In this document: piece after piece, positions 1 through 8,984 of the stretch | Layout of the letters: each line of letters opens with the position of its first letter | Numbering within the stretch: position 1 is the first letter of the stretch | Origin: Natronorubrum aibiense | GTDB taxonomy: Archaea > Halobacteriota > Halobacteria > Halobacteriales > Natrialbaceae | Direction of reading: 5' to 3' | Length of the DNA: 64,000 nt | NCBI RefSeq assembly: GCF_009392895.1 | Contig: NZ_CP045488.1 | Location: forward strand, 1,178,001 to 1,242,000 | Translations under genes and position numbers: made by a program | Notes under the pieces: generated by a model | Database searches by the model: none | Told to the model about the DNA's origin: nothing | The model's input: only the letters and a program-made list of their open reading frames with translations

Positions 1-380
1 CCGCACCGGGACAGGGCGCGCTCGCGGTCACGGCGACCGACGGCGAGACGGCCCGCGAGATCCAGTCCGTAATCGATCACCCGCGCAGCCGCGTCGAGAC
101 GACGGTCGAGCGAACCATCCTCGCGGAACTGGGCGGCGGCTGTATCGCACCGGTCGGCATCTACGCGATTCTGCAGGGCGAGTACGTCCACGCGACCGTG
201 AACGTCTTCGATCAAGATGGCGAGGAGTCCGTGACCGGCAGTCGGGACCTGCCCGTCGAGAACCACGCCGAAGCGGCCCGCGAGTTCGCCCGGGATCTGG
301 CGGACCGCGGCGCGGCGGAACTGATCGACCAGGCTCGTGATGAGAGCGACGACGACGAGGACGCACCGGAGGGGAAGTAG
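1..380 (+). CDS. hemC: Hydroxymethylbilane synthase, C-terminal part (gene starts outside the window)
   Basis: Read from base 3, the frame is open to a TAG at 378-380. It carries a PGQGALAV motif and then LGGGCIAPVG, whose Cys is the attachment point of the dipyrromethane cofactor in porphobilinogen deaminase. The enzyme joins four porphobilinogens into hydroxymethylbilane for siroheme/heme/cobalamin synthesis in the cytosol. The tail is acidic (DESDDDEDAPEG), as usual in halophiles. The next gene, a SUMT, starts on the very next base, so the genes form an operon ending with hemD. Only about 125 C-terminal residues are present. Confidence 0.95.
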   Translation, partial: APGQGALAVTATDGETAREIQSVIDHPRSRVETTVERTILAELGGGCIAPVGIYAILQGEYVHATVNVFDQDGEESVTGSRDLPVENHAEAAREFARDLADRGAAELIDQARDESDDDEDAPEGK

Positions 381-1190
381 ATGCCAGCGACGGACGCCGG
401 TGACGGGAGCGACCCCGAACCCGGCACCGTCTACCTCGTCGGGAGCGGTCCCGGCGACCCCGACCTGCTCACTGTTAAAGCAACGCGGCTGCTCGAGGCG
501 GCCGACGTCGTCCTCCACGACAAACTCCCCGGGCCGAATATCATCGAGCGCCTCCCCGAGGACCGTCGCGAGGACGTCGGCAAGCGCGCCGGCGGCGAGC
601 GCACGCCCCAGTCAGAGATCAACGAGCGACTCGTCGAACTCGCCCGCGAGGGGAAGTCGGTCGTCCGGCTCAAAGGCGGCGACTCGTTCGTCTTCGGCCG
701 CGGCGGCGAGGAAGCCGAGTATCTGGCTGCCCACGACGTCCCGTTCGAGGTCGTCCCCGCCGTCACGTCGGCCATCGCCGCGCCCGCGGTCGCCGGCATT
801 CCGGTTACTCACCGCGATCACGCCTCTTCAGTCTCGTTCGTCACCGGCCACGAGGACCCGACCAAAGACGAGTCGAGCGTCGACTGGGATGCGCTGGCCG
901 CCACCGGCGGCACCATCGTCGTCCTGATGGGCGTCGGTCGGCTGCCAGACTACACGACGGCGCTGCTCGAGGCCGGGATGGCCCCCGAGACGCCGGTCGC
1001 ACTGATCGAACGCGGCACGTGGCCGGGCCAACGGGTCGCGACGGGCACGCTCGAGACCATCGTCGACGTCCGCGACGCCGAAGACATCTCGCCGCCGGCC
1101 GTGACCGTGATCGGCGACGTCGCCGGCACCCGCGAGTCGGTCGTCGAGTTCCTTCGGAACGACTACGGCGATACGAGCGAGGATACCTAG
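381..1190 (+). CDS. cobA: Uroporphyrinogen-III C-methyltransferase (SUMT)
   Basis: 269 residues, normal for a single-domain SUMT. The N-terminal VYLVGSGPGDPDLLT motif is the SAM-binding loop of the tetrapyrrole methylase family. RLKGGDSFVFGRGGEE in the middle and an IERGTWPGQR segment further on are also typical. It adds methyl groups from S-adenosylmethionine at C2 and C7 of uroporphyrinogen III to give precorrin-2, the branch to siroheme, cobalamin and the archaeal heme route. It directly abuts hemC and is 10 bases ahead of hemD, so it is surely cotranscribed. No CysG dehydrogenase/ferrochelatase domain is fused to it. Confidence 0.95.
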   Translation: MPATDAGDGSDPEPGTVYLVGSGPGDPDLLTVKATRLLEAADVVLHDKLPGPNIIERLPEDRREDVGKRAGGERTPQSEINERLVELAREGKSVVRLKGGDSFVFGRGGEEAEYLAAHDVPFEVVPAVTSAIAAPAVAGIPVTHRDHASSVSFVTGHEDPTKDESSVDWDALAATGGTIVVLMGVGRLPDYTTALLEAGMAPETPVALIERGTWPGQRVATGTLETIVDVRDAEDISPPAVTVIGDVAGTRESVVEFLRNDYGDTSEDT

Positions 1191-1200
1191 TACGAACGTC

Positions 1201-1944
1201 ATGAGTGACACACCCACCGTTGCCGTCTTTCGCCCGGACGACGACCGCCTCACCGACGCCGTCGCCCTGCTCGAGGATGCGGGCGCGTCCCCAGTCGCCG
1301 ACCCGATGTTGGCCGTCGAGGCGACCGACGCGACGCCACGGACCGACGCCGACTACGTGATCCTCACGAGCAAAACCGGCGCGGAACTCGTCTCCGCAGC
1401 CGGCTGGGATCCCGGGGATGCCACCATCTGTGCGATCGGCCCTGCGACCGCCGATGCGCTCCGCGAGGAGGGCTACACCGTCGATATCGTCCCCGAGGAG
1501 TACACCTCGAGTGGCCTCGTTGCGACCCTCGAAGCCGACGTCGACGGCGCACGCATCGAGGTCGCCCGCAGCGACCACGGCAGCGCGGTCTTGCTCGAGG
1601 GCCTCGAGGAGGCGGGTGCGTACATCCACGAGACGATCCTCTACCGGCTGGTCCGTCCCGCGGACAGCGGCGAATCGGCCGAACTGGCTGCCGATGGAGA
1701 GCTCGATGCCACCTGTTTCACCTCGTCGCTGACCGTCGAGCACTTCCTCGAGGCCGCCGCCGACCGTGGTGTGCGCGAGGAGGCGCTCGCCGGACTCGAG
1801 GACGTTACGGTCGGCGTCATCGGCGAGCCGACGGCCGACACCGCCGCCGCGCTGGGGATCGGCGTCGATGTCGTTCCTGCGGACGCCACCTTCGAGGCGC
1901 TCGCACGCGAGACGCTCGAGGCCATCGGGACGACCCCCGCGTAA
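1201..1944 (+). CDS. hemD: Uroporphyrinogen-III synthase
   Basis: 247 residues. The sequence is weakly conserved, as in this family everywhere, but has the two-lobed HemD pattern: an N-terminal lobe with VILTSKTGAEL and ICAIGPATADALREEGY, and a second lobe with CFTSSLTVEHFLEAA and VIGEPTADTAAALGI. It closes hydroxymethylbilane with inversion of ring D. Position after hemC and cobA supports the call strongly. The ATG at 1201 lies 10 bases after the cobA stop. The gene ends the operon; the next 115 bases hold no gene. Confidence 0.9.
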   Translation: MSDTPTVAVFRPDDDRLTDAVALLEDAGASPVADPMLAVEATDATPRTDADYVILTSKTGAELVSAAGWDPGDATICAIGPATADALREEGYTVDIVPEEYTSSGLVATLEADVDGARIEVARSDHGSAVLLEGLEEAGAYIHETILYRLVRPADSGESAELAADGELDATCFTSSLTVEHFLEAAADRGVREEALAGLEDVTVGVIGEPTADTAAALGIGVDVVPADATFEALARETLEAIGTTPA

Positions 1945-2059
1945 CGCCTCCCACATAACACCCACCGCCGACCGTGCGCGCTATGGTGTATAATCACACA
2001 ACCAGCACTGGCAAGGAGAGCGCTGAGGCTCGCTCGAGCCGACAGCACTGGTTGTACCG

Positions 2060-2419
2060 ATGGCAGTCGCAACGTCGCTCTCACAGAAACTGGATCCACC
2101 AGCGTCGGTCGGGCTCCGACGCGCGTTTTTCGTCCTCTGGGGCATCGACACGGTTGCTGCAACGCTGTTCTTTCTGGTCCCATACGCAACCGAACTCAAT
2201 CCCGTGACCGTCTTCTTCTACGGCCTGTTCGGGCTACCGGGGGTCGTTCTCGCCGCCGTCTGCTATGCCGCGCTCGTGATGGGCATCGGTCACGTACTCT
2301 CGGACCCGCTCGACGTCCGATTCGTGGTCGGCGTCGTCGTCCTCTACGTCGCGTTCGCGGCGAACAACATCGTCCTGTTGCTCGCTCGCAGATCGTTGGT
2401 AGAACTGCTCGTGGTGTGA
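2060..2419 (+). CDS. Small membrane protein, unknown function
   Basis: 119 residues with three or four hydrophobic segments (about residues 20-42, 50-73, 84-103 and the C-terminal leucine/valine-rich tail). The start follows a C-rich leader and a possible TATA-like stretch (gtgtataatc near 1985). I do not recognise a family motif. Neighbours are hemD (same strand) and a RecJ-like nuclease 49 bases downstream, neither of which suggests a role. Haloarchaeal genomes carry many such short integral membrane proteins. Confidence 0.6.
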   Translation: MAVATSLSQKLDPPASVGLRRAFFVLWGIDTVAATLFFLVPYATELNPVTVFFYGLFGLPGVVLAAVCYAALVMGIGHVLSDPLDVRFVVGVVVLYVAFAANNIVLLLARRSLVELLVV

Positions 2420-2468
2420 CGGCGCCAGACCGCAGGTTTATGAGCGAAGCCGGCCCAAAGATAGCTCG

Positions 2469-3965
2469 ATGGCTGGGCCGATTCCCGAACTCGAGGAGTG
2501 TGCGACGCGCTGTGCAAGGCGGCTCCGTGAGGCCGACCGTGTCTTGTTGGCCTCACACATCGACGCCGACGGACTGACCAGCGCCGCGATCGCCGCCCAG
2601 GCGCTCGAGCGGGCACGGATTCCCTTCGAGACGGTTTTCGAGAAACAACTCGACGAGGACGCGATCGCCGCGATCGCGGCGACCGAGTACGACACCGTCC
2701 TCTTTACCGACTTCGGGAGCGGCCAACTCGACGTCATCAGCGAATACGAATCCGACAACGCGTTCACCCCGGTGATCGCGGACCACCACCAGCCGGCGAC
2801 GATAGACGAGGACGGTGAGTCGGTCCGCGTCGACACCGACTACCACCTCAACCCGTTGCTGTTCGGCATCAACGGCGCGTCCGAACTCTCCGGCGCCGGT
2901 GCGAGTTACGTCCTCGCGCGCGCACTCGCTGCGGTCTCGGACCAGCAGCCGGACGAGCCGGTCGCGACCGATGGCGGAACAACCACTGCTGCCCGCTCGG
3001 ACAACCGCGATCTCGCTGCGCTGGCCGTCGTCGGTGCCGTCGGCGACATGCAGGCCTCCGGCGGCGAACTCCACGGCGCGAACGCGAAGATCGTCGCCGA
3101 GGGCGTCGACGCCGGCGTCGTCGAGACCGGCAAGGACCTCGCGCTGTACGGCAAACAGACCCGGCCCCTGCCGAAACTGCTCGAGTACGCCACCGACGTC
3201 CACATTCCCGGCATCTCCAACGACGCCAACGGCGCGTTGCGCTTTCTGGACGGACTCGACCTCGAGTTGAAACGCGACGGCGAGTGGCGACGGTGGGCTG
3301 GGCTCACGAACGACGAAAAGCAGACCGTCGCCAGCGCGCTCGTCAAACGGGCCGTCTCGAGTGGCGTCCCGGCGACGAAGATCGACGGCCTCGTCAGCAC
3401 GGCCTACGTCCTGCCCGACGAACCCGTCGGCACCGAACTCCGGGATGCAAGCGAGTTCTCGACGCTGCTCAACGCGACCGCGCGCTACGAACGTGCCGAC
3501 GTCGGTCTCGGCGTCTGTCTCGGTGATCGAGGCGAGGCGCTCGAGCGGGCCCGAAAGCTCCTGCGCGATCACCGGCGTAACCTCTCCGAAGGAATCGATC
3601 TGGTCACACAAGAGGGCGTCACCCACGAGGACAACCTCCAGTGGTTCCACGCGGGTGACCGTATCCGTGAGACGATCGTCGGTATCGTCGCGGGGATGGC
3701 GATGGGAAATCAGGGGATCAGTCGCTCGAAGCCGATCATCGCCTTCGCCGACAAAGACGACGAGCACGTCAAGGTCTCGGCTCGCGGCACCCACAGTCTC
3801 GTCCGAAACGGCCTCGATCTCTCCGTCGTCGTCGGCGAGGCCTCGCGTGCCGTCGGCGGCGATGGCGGCGGTCACGACGTGGCTGCCGGGGCGACAGTTC
3901 CGAAAGGAGACGAAAATGTGTTCATCGAACGGGCAGACGCGATCGTCGGCGAGCAGCTATCCTGA
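2469..3965 (+). CDS. RecJ-like DHH-family single-stranded DNA exonuclease
   Basis: 498 residues. Motif I is SHIDADGLTSAA near residue 28, motif II is FTDFGSGQ and motif III is ADHHQ, the metal-binding core of DHH phosphoesterases. The C-terminal DHHA1 domain ends in AVGGDGGGHDVAAGAT, whose glycine-rich loop binds the substrate end. Archaeal RecJ-like proteins (GAN and relatives) act as 5'-3' or RNA/DNA exonucleases, some with the CMG helicase; which activity applies here cannot be told from sequence. Its last 9 bases overlap the convergent PHP gene. Confidence 0.88.
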   Translation: MAGPIPELEECATRCARRLREADRVLLASHIDADGLTSAAIAAQALERARIPFETVFEKQLDEDAIAAIAATEYDTVLFTDFGSGQLDVISEYESDNAFTPVIADHHQPATIDEDGESVRVDTDYHLNPLLFGINGASELSGAGASYVLARALAAVSDQQPDEPVATDGGTTTAARSDNRDLAALAVVGAVGDMQASGGELHGANAKIVAEGVDAGVVETGKDLALYGKQTRPLPKLLEYATDVHIPGISNDANGALRFLDGLDLELKRDGEWRRWAGLTNDEKQTVASALVKRAVSSGVPATKIDGLVSTAYVLPDEPVGTELRDASEFSTLLNATARYERADVGLGVCLGDRGEALERARKLLRDHRRNLSEGIDLVTQEGVTHEDNLQWFHAGDRIRETIVGIVAGMAMGNQGISRSKPIIAFADKDDEHVKVSARGTHSLVRNGLDLSVVVGEASRAVGGDGGGHDVAAGATVPKGDENVFIERADAIVGEQLS

Positions 3966-4712
3966 GCGGTCCATCGACGCCGGCATCGTCGGCACCAGCG
4001 GCGCACGGGAAGTGAGCAGATACGCCGACTTACGAACGGCTCCCTTGGTGTACTGAATCGTACTTTTGTGAATCGGCGTGCGTTTTCCTCGGATATGGGT
4101 GCGGCCCTCGAGGATCGCTTCGACGAGGTTGTCGCCGTCGATGGCGGCTTTCGTCGGGGTTGCTCCGTCGGGATCGACGAGAATTTCGGTGTAGGCTTTG
4201 CCGACGTTCGGGAGGTAGTGGGCGTCGCTCGCGCCAATTTCGGGATAGTCGCGCCGGCGGGCGAACGTGCGGGCGCGTCGATTTCGGTAGCCAGTAAAGA
4301 CCATCGAGTTGTACGTCTCGATGGCGTCGGCATCTCCGATATGACGTTTGCGGACGCCGTGACGGCTCCGCTGGAACGGATGTGGGACAACCGCGATCCC
4401 GCCCAGTTCGCGGACAGCGGCGACGGTGTCCATGAACGGCTGGCCAGGGTCCGGTCGCTGTTCGACACCGATCGCAAGCAAGTGGCCATGTCGCGTCGAC
4501 ACCTCGACGCCGGGAATCCCGATCAGTCCGTACTCCGGTGCGAGTTCGGCGGCACGGAGTGACTCGCCGATTTCGTCGTGGTCGGTGATGACGACGCCGT
4601 CGAGGCCGATATCGGCCGCATGTTCTAAGATGAGCTCGATCGGTTCGTGACCGTCGTACGAGTCATCCGAATGCACGTGAAAGTCGATCGCAAAGGGAAT
4701 CTGCGCTGTCAT
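3957..4712 (-). CDS. PHP-domain metal-dependent phosphoesterase
   Basis: 251 residues. The N-terminus has FHVHSDDSYDG (HxH plus acidic residues), then ITDHDEIGES, GVEVSTRHGHLLAIG, PHPFQRSRHG and SDAHYLPNVGKAY, which are the ordered metal-ligand motifs of the PHP fold. Stand-alone PHP proteins hydrolyse phosphoesters (histidinol phosphate, 3',5'-nucleoside bisphosphates, nucleic-acid ends); the substrate is not clear. The C-terminal basic/hydrophobic tail after the fold is unassigned. It is convergent with the DHH nuclease and overlaps its 3' end. Confidence 0.85.
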   Translation of the reverse strand: MTAQIPFAIDFHVHSDDSYDGHEPIELILEHAADIGLDGVVITDHDEIGESLRAAELAPEYGLIGIPGVEVSTRHGHLLAIGVEQRPDPGQPFMDTVAAVRELGGIAVVPHPFQRSRHGVRKRHIGDADAIETYNSMVFTGYRNRRARTFARRRDYPEIGASDAHYLPNVGKAYTEILVDPDGATPTKAAIDGDNLVEAILEGRTHIRGKRTPIHKSTIQYTKGAVRKSAYLLTSRAPLVPTMPASMDRSG

Positions 4713-4995
4713 AGGGACCGTCTCGAAGGGTGAGTACCCATTCTGCTGACGAGCGTATAAGCACTCCGCCGGTCGTCATCGACGGATAGTGACGATTTAA
4801 TATCGCATTATGGAGTTTATCACCGTATTACTCAATGAGTAATAGCCAGCGATGGGGATGGTGATCCCGTCGACTTGCCGGCACAGACTGCTCTGGAACC
4901 AGAACGGCACTGCGCCGAACTGTACGCTCGAGACACGGGATGGGGTCGATGAATCAATACGTCATTGACCACCGTGTCGACCGCACGTGAACGAT

Positions 4996-5457
4996 TCATC
5001 CCATTGGTGACAGATTGTCCGGAATGACGTCCGAAAACCGAATGCCTTCCAAGGCGTCGCGGACCTCCGCGTGATCGGTCGGTTCGTCGACAGACTCGTG
5101 AACAGTGTGCATACACTCGAGGAGGCCCTCGATGGCAGCCTGACGAGTTGAAACGCGGCCGATCGATTCGCTGACCGTGCGGTCGGTGAAGAAGTAGCGA
5201 TAGCGAAGCTCCCAGCAGTGGCTGAGCCCGAGTCCGGGATGGGTCTGATCGGCGGACGTCCGATCGGCAACGAGTTCGATGGGCGGCTGGCCGTGACGAT
5301 ACGCGAACGTCCCGTCACAGCAGTCAGCAGGCCCCCATCCAGGAGGTAACTCTTCGCGCGGAATGGGGAGATAATCTGGGGACATGTAGCTTCCTGACGC
5401 ACGTGGGGGAGTGTCGGTTCCGCTTGCGTACGCATCGTCAGTATGTAGGTACCCCAT
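4996..5457 (-). CDS. Conserved haloarchaeal hypothetical protein
   Basis: 153 residues, acidic and soluble, with no signal peptide or membrane segment. It contains DCCDGTFAYRHG and GLSHCWELRYRYFF segments and an acidic helical C-terminus. I do not recognise a family with known function. The 283 bases between it and the PHP gene (4713-4995) are AT-richer around 4790-4840 and show no gene I can support. Its start codon region faces the divergent gene at 5548. Confidence 0.6.
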   Translation of the reverse strand: MGYLHTDDAYASGTDTPPRASGSYMSPDYLPIPREELPPGWGPADCCDGTFAYRHGQPPIELVADRTSADQTHPGLGLSHCWELRYRYFFTDRTVSESIGRVSTRQAAIEGLLECMHTVHESVDEPTDHAEVRDALEGIRFSDVIPDNLSPMG

Positions 5458-5547
5458 ACCGAGTTACTAGCCTGTCATCACCAACGAAACGGACCGTCCA
5501 ACCGACCGATCGTCCGACTTTTGTCGTCGCTCACCATCCACTCGAGT

Positions 5548-5865
5548 ATGGCCGATTTCGATCCCGAGAAATTCGAAGACAAGTACGCCAACTACTTTCC
5601 CGAACTCCAGCAGGCCTACAAGAACGCGTTCAATCGCATGAACGAGCAGTACGACTCCGAGCTCGTCCACGCAATCGACCAGCAGGTCTTGAACGAAAGC
5701 GAACCGTTCTACGAAGGTGACGGCCAGTTCCGCATTGAACTTCCCGACGATCCGTACGGGCGCCTCTCCGGCGTGCTCGTCGAGGAAGAGCGGTTCGAAC
5801 AGGTCCTCGAGCGCCACGTCGAGGAGATCGAAACCGAACTCGAGCGGATCTTCGGGTTCGCCTGA
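5548..5865 (+). CDS. Small conserved haloarchaeal protein (DUF5783-like)
   Basis: 105 residues, soluble and strongly acidic, starting MADFDPEKFEDKYANYF. The ATG at 5548 is preferred over an upstream TTG because the family usually starts with this MADFDPEKFE block. It consists of two predicted helices, a short beta segment (GQFRIELPDDPYGRLSGV) and a C-terminal helix ending in phenylalanine-rich residues. The DUF5783 assignment is from memory. No function is known. The downstream NifU-domain gene is codirectional, 81 bases away. Confidence 0.65.
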   Translation: MADFDPEKFEDKYANYFPELQQAYKNAFNRMNEQYDSELVHAIDQQVLNESEPFYEGDGQFRIELPDDPYGRLSGVLVEEERFEQVLERHVEEIETELERIFGFA

Positions 5866-5946
5866 ACCGGCCTGGATCGCTCCGGCTAGCGGCGAGCGAT
5901 TCGGGATGACGGAAGGTTTAGGGGTGCGCACACCCAAGGGTGGCCT

Positions 5947-6306
5947 ATGAGTACCGAGACCCAGAACGACGGGGACGACCTCGAGGAACGCGTCGCGAAC
6001 TTCCTGCGGCGAAACTTCCCGCAGATCCAGATGCACGGCGGCAGCGCGGCCATTCAGGATCTCGACCGTGAGACGGGCGAGGTCAGTATCGCACTCGGTG
6101 GTGCCTGCAGTGGCTGTGGGATCTCGCCGATGACGATTCAGGCAATCAAGAGCCGAATGGTCAAAGAGATTCCCGAAATCGAGAAGGTCAACGCCCACAC
6201 CGGCGCCGAAGGCGGCAGCGACATGGGCGGCATGAGCCCGTCGTTCCCCGGCGAAACCGTCGACGACGACGGTGAAGCGGACGAAGGCCCCGAAGCTCCG
6301 TTCTAA
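5947..6306 (+). CDS. NifU C-terminal-domain Fe-S scaffold/carrier protein
   Basis: 119 residues. Residues about 12-80 form a NifU-like domain with the CSGCGIS motif (CxxC) that binds a bridging Fe-S cluster between two subunits. This class (Nfu) passes clusters to apoproteins. The C-terminal 40 residues are a Gly/Asp/Glu-rich tail, a common halophilic extension. It stands alone without nifS or isc genes. A T-run at 6322-6326 just after the stop codon is a likely archaeal terminator. Confidence 0.9.
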   Translation: MSTETQNDGDDLEERVANFLRRNFPQIQMHGGSAAIQDLDRETGEVSIALGGACSGCGISPMTIQAIKSRMVKEIPEIEKVNAHTGAEGGSDMGGMSPSFPGETVDDDGEADEGPEAPF

Positions 6307-6321
6307 CGCATACGAACCCGA

Positions 6322-6326
6322 TTTTT
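6322..6326 (+). terminator. T-run terminator after the NifU-domain gene
   Basis: TTTTT beginning 16 bases after the TAA stop. Archaeal RNA polymerase ends transcription at such T-tracts without needing a hairpin. The 65-base gap to the convergent ketopantoate reductase gene holds nothing else. Confidence 0.5.
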
Positions 6327-6371
6327 CGTTTATCAGCCGATCAGCAGCGGCGCTAGAGATTTGGACGGCGA

Positions 6372-7277
6372 TCAGCGCACGCCGGCCCCGCGTTCCCACG
6401 TTCGCACCAGCATCGTGAGAATCCGGTTCGTCGGTACCTCGAGTCGCTGTTCGGCGGCCCGATCGACCACGTAGCCGTTGATCGCATCGATTTCGGTGCG
6501 GCGCTCGGTGAGAACGTCTTGGCGCATCGAGGACGTGTTCGCGGCTGTATCGGTCGCGACGGACTCCATGCTCGCGACAGCGTCCCGATTGGCGAGTGAT
6601 ACGTCACACGACCGCGCGACCCGCGCCGTCTCGCGGGCTGCCGTCCGCGCGAGCTCGTTTGCCGGCGCCTCGAGGACGGCGCCGTTTTCGGTTCCCGTCA
6701 GCGCCGTCACGGCGTTGATCCCCGCGTTGACCGCGAGCTTTTCCCAGAGTCGGCGAGGCATATCGGTGGCGACGGTCGTCTCGAGGCCAGCCGACGCGAA
6801 CAGGTCGCCGATTCGATCCGCACGCTCAACGGACCCACCCGACCGAGCTCCGAGAACGATCTCGCCGATTCCGGTACACTCGACGACGCCGGGCGCTCGC
6901 AGAACCGCACCGTAGGAGGCGGTGCCGGCGAGCACCGGACACTCGAGTGCCGCGGCGAGGGTTTCCTCGTTTCCCATGCCGTTTTGCAGGGAGAGTACGG
7001 TATCGTACGAGCCCGTCGCGAGTGTCTCGGCAGCCGCAGCGGTGTCGAAGGCTTTGACCGCCACGATCGCCAGCTCGGCCTCGAGACCCCGTCCGTCAGT
7101 CGTGACGGCCGGCTCGACCGTCGCCTCGAGTTCGCCACGCAGTTCGAGTCCAGTCTCGCGAACGGCGCTGGCGTGGGGGTCGCGCGCGACGAGCGTGACC
7201 GCGGTCGCAGGACGGGTTGCGAGTGCGCCACCGACGAGACTTCCGAGACTTCCGGCTCCGAACACGACGATATCCAT
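6372..7277 (-). CDS. panE: Ketopantoate reductase (2-dehydropantoate 2-reductase)
   Basis: 301 residues from the ATG at 7277, chosen because the NAD(P)-binding Rossmann motif VFGAGSLGSLVGG then sits at the N-terminus, as in the family. LSLQNGMGNEE, AGTASYGA, the central LWEKLAVNAGINAVTAL motif with the catalytic Lys, and a helical C-terminal domain follow. It reduces ketopantoate to pantoate for coenzyme A synthesis (archaeal CoA pathway). It is transcribed alone; the gene downstream is convergent. Confidence 0.88.
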   Translation of the reverse strand: MDIVVFGAGSLGSLVGGALATRPATAVTLVARDPHASAVRETGLELRGELEATVEPAVTTDGRGLEAELAIVAVKAFDTAAAAETLATGSYDTVLSLQNGMGNEETLAAALECPVLAGTASYGAVLRAPGVVECTGIGEIVLGARSGGSVERADRIGDLFASAGLETTVATDMPRRLWEKLAVNAGINAVTALTGTENGAVLEAPANELARTAARETARVARSCDVSLANRDAVASMESVATDTAANTSSMRQDVLTERRTEIDAINGYVVDRAAEQRLEVPTNRILTMLVRTWERGAGVR

Positions 7278-7323
7278 AGCTGTCGGCTGAACCGACGCGA
7301 GCGCGATAAAAGCGGGTTTCGAC

Positions 7324-7617
7324 CTAGTCCTCGGTCCAGTAGTAGAGTTCTTCTCGACCCGCCTCACAGGACGGACAGCTGTCGGGCAGGTCGCGATCGA
7401 GCGATCCCATCTCGCCGCACTCGAAACAGCGCCACATCAGGTGTGCCTCACCGAACTCGTGACCCGAGCGGACGTGCTCGACGCTCATCCCCTCGAGGCC
7501 CTCGCGGAGGGTGATGTAGAACCCTTCCTCGTCGAAGCCACGGATCCGCCCGATCTTGTCGCCGTTTTCGGTGTAGACCGCCATTCCGAACCCGAGCCGT
7601 GGTTGTTCTGTGGCCAT
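7324..7617 (-). CDS. Rubredoxin-like zinc-ribbon protein
   Basis: 97 residues from the ATG at 7617 (MATEQPRLGFGM), chosen over an upstream ATG because the extra N-terminal residues are not protein-like. A small beta-rich N-terminal domain (AVYTENGDKIGRIRGFDEEG, PRC-barrel-like) is followed by a two-CxxC zinc ribbon (CFECG and CPSC) near the C-terminus, ending ELYYWTED. Haloarchaeal proteins of this shape are known but have no assigned function. It is codirectional with panE, 46 bases upstream of it. Confidence 0.7.
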   Translation of the reverse strand: MATEQPRLGFGMAVYTENGDKIGRIRGFDEEGFYITLREGLEGMSVEHVRSGHEFGEAHLMWRCFECGEMGSLDRDLPDSCPSCEAGREELYYWTED

Positions 7618-8075
7618 ACCGATCTCAACGCTGTGACGGGCAATAAAGGCAACACAGGATCCAGCTCGGGAGAATATCGATGGCTGCGGAAATTCGCCAC
7701 GGTCGGATACTGTCTCCATAAATAATTATCCGCTATATAGAATCCCCACATGTGCTCGGTCGAGGGGGCAAATCTCGTCGATTTTGTGACAGTCCCACCC
7801 ACGGTAATAGAAAACAATATACATCCCCCGTTCAGAGAGGTGGTCGTGATACTTGGTCGCACCGCTGGAGCGTCGTCCGGGACGCTGCCAGTCGAACCGC
7901 GTTGTCTCGAATCAGTCCGAGTGGGGAGCCGATCGACCACCGTCGATCGTGTAGTCGATACGGGTGTCGGACGATCGGCACGCCTGCGCCCTGTCGCCCC
8001 CCTGACGGACAGTCACAGCAACCGCTACCACTTCGCGATCCGACTCGGCCATCACGGCGATGAGGTGGCCGTCGT
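7618..8075. other. Gene-free stretch between the zinc-ribbon gene and the hydrolase gene
   Basis: 458 bases. AT-rich stretches near 7720-7745 (ctatatag) and 7805-7830 (aaaacaatatac) look like promoter material. A 109-codon frame at 7750-8079 overlaps the hydrolase start by ATGA, but its residue composition is not acidic and its codon use is unlike its neighbours, so I do not call it a gene. Confidence 0.4.
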
Positions 8076-8984
8076 ATGACCGGAACCGGCGTCGCCACCG
8101 TCGGCAACTGCCGGATTGCGTACCGACGCGCCGGAACCAGTGGCCCTCCCGTCGTTCTCTGTCATGGGGCCGGGATCGACGACGCGACGGTCTCGTGGCG
8201 TCACACCATCGACGCCCTCGCCGAGGACTACCAGGTCTATGGGATCGACTGGCCGGAGTACGGCAACAGTACGGGCAGCGTTACCCATACACTCGAGACG
8301 TACGTCGACGTCCTCGAGGGCTTCCTCGAGACGTTGCCCTACGACCGCGTCTCGCTGGCCGGCATCTCGATGGGAGGCGGGGCAACGCTTGGCTACGCGC
8401 TCAGACAGCCCGACCGCGTCGAACGGCTGGCGCTGGTCGACAGCTACGGCCTCGGCGGCCGGCTACCCAGTGCCCTGCCGTGGAAACTCCTCGGGCAGAT
8501 TCCCGGAGCCACGGAGTTCGGGAAACTCGCCTGCAGCGCCTCGAGCGAGAGCGTTCGCATGGTCCTCGACAGCCTCGTCGCCGACGCCAGCGACCTGCCC
8601 GAGCCGTTCGTCGAAGACGTCAGAGCAAAACTGATGGAACCGGGGTCGATTCAAGCCTTCAAGCAGTTCCAGCGGAACGAACTCTCGTTTAACGGTCGCG
8701 TCGCGACGAACTTCGTCGACGACCTCGAGTCGCTGACCGTTCCAACGCTGCTCGTCCACGGCCGAAACGATCCGCTCGTTCCCGTCGAGTGGTCGATCCG
8801 CGCCGCGAAGCGACTGCCCGACGCCGAACTGGATCTGGTAGGCAACTGTGGCCACTGGACCCCACGGGAACGCCCAAAACGGTTCAACCAGAGCCTCCGC
8901 GAGTGGCTCCCGGACCATCGACACACTCCGAAGATACAGTATCCAAAAGGACAGATTCCGGGGTTGACTCGAGCCAGCGACTGA
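8076..8984 (+). CDS. Alpha/beta hydrolase
   Basis: 302 residues. An HGAGID oxyanion loop, the nucleophile elbow AGISMGGG, the acid in HGRNDPLVP and the base in NCGHW give a complete Ser-Asp-His triad. The lid region (about residues 135-205) is helical. Substrate is unknown; esterase, lipase or C-C hydrolase are all possible. The usual C-terminal helix (FNQSLREWLPDH) is followed by about 20 extra residues. The TGA stop is also the first three bases of an interspersed palindromic repeat, which suggests that insertion of the repeat remodelled the end of this gene. Confidence 0.8.
   Translation: MTGTGVATVGNCRIAYRRAGTSGPPVVLCHGAGIDDATVSWRHTIDALAEDYQVYGIDWPEYGNSTGSVTHTLETYVDVLEGFLETLPYDRVSLAGISMGGGATLGYALRQPDRVERLALVDSYGLGGRLPSALPWKLLGQIPGATEFGKLACSASSESVRMVLDSLVADASDLPEPFVEDVRAKLMEPGSIQAFKQFQRNELSFNGRVATNFVDDLESLTVPTLLVHGRNDPLVPVEWSIRAAKRLPDAELDLVGNCGHWTPRERPKRFNQSLREWLPDHRHTPKIQYPKGQIPGLTRASD

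Noticed and set aside
7750-8079. A 109-codon frame overlapping the hydrolase start by ATGA
   Set aside because: Not acidic, irregular codon use, no motif; the overlap may be chance.
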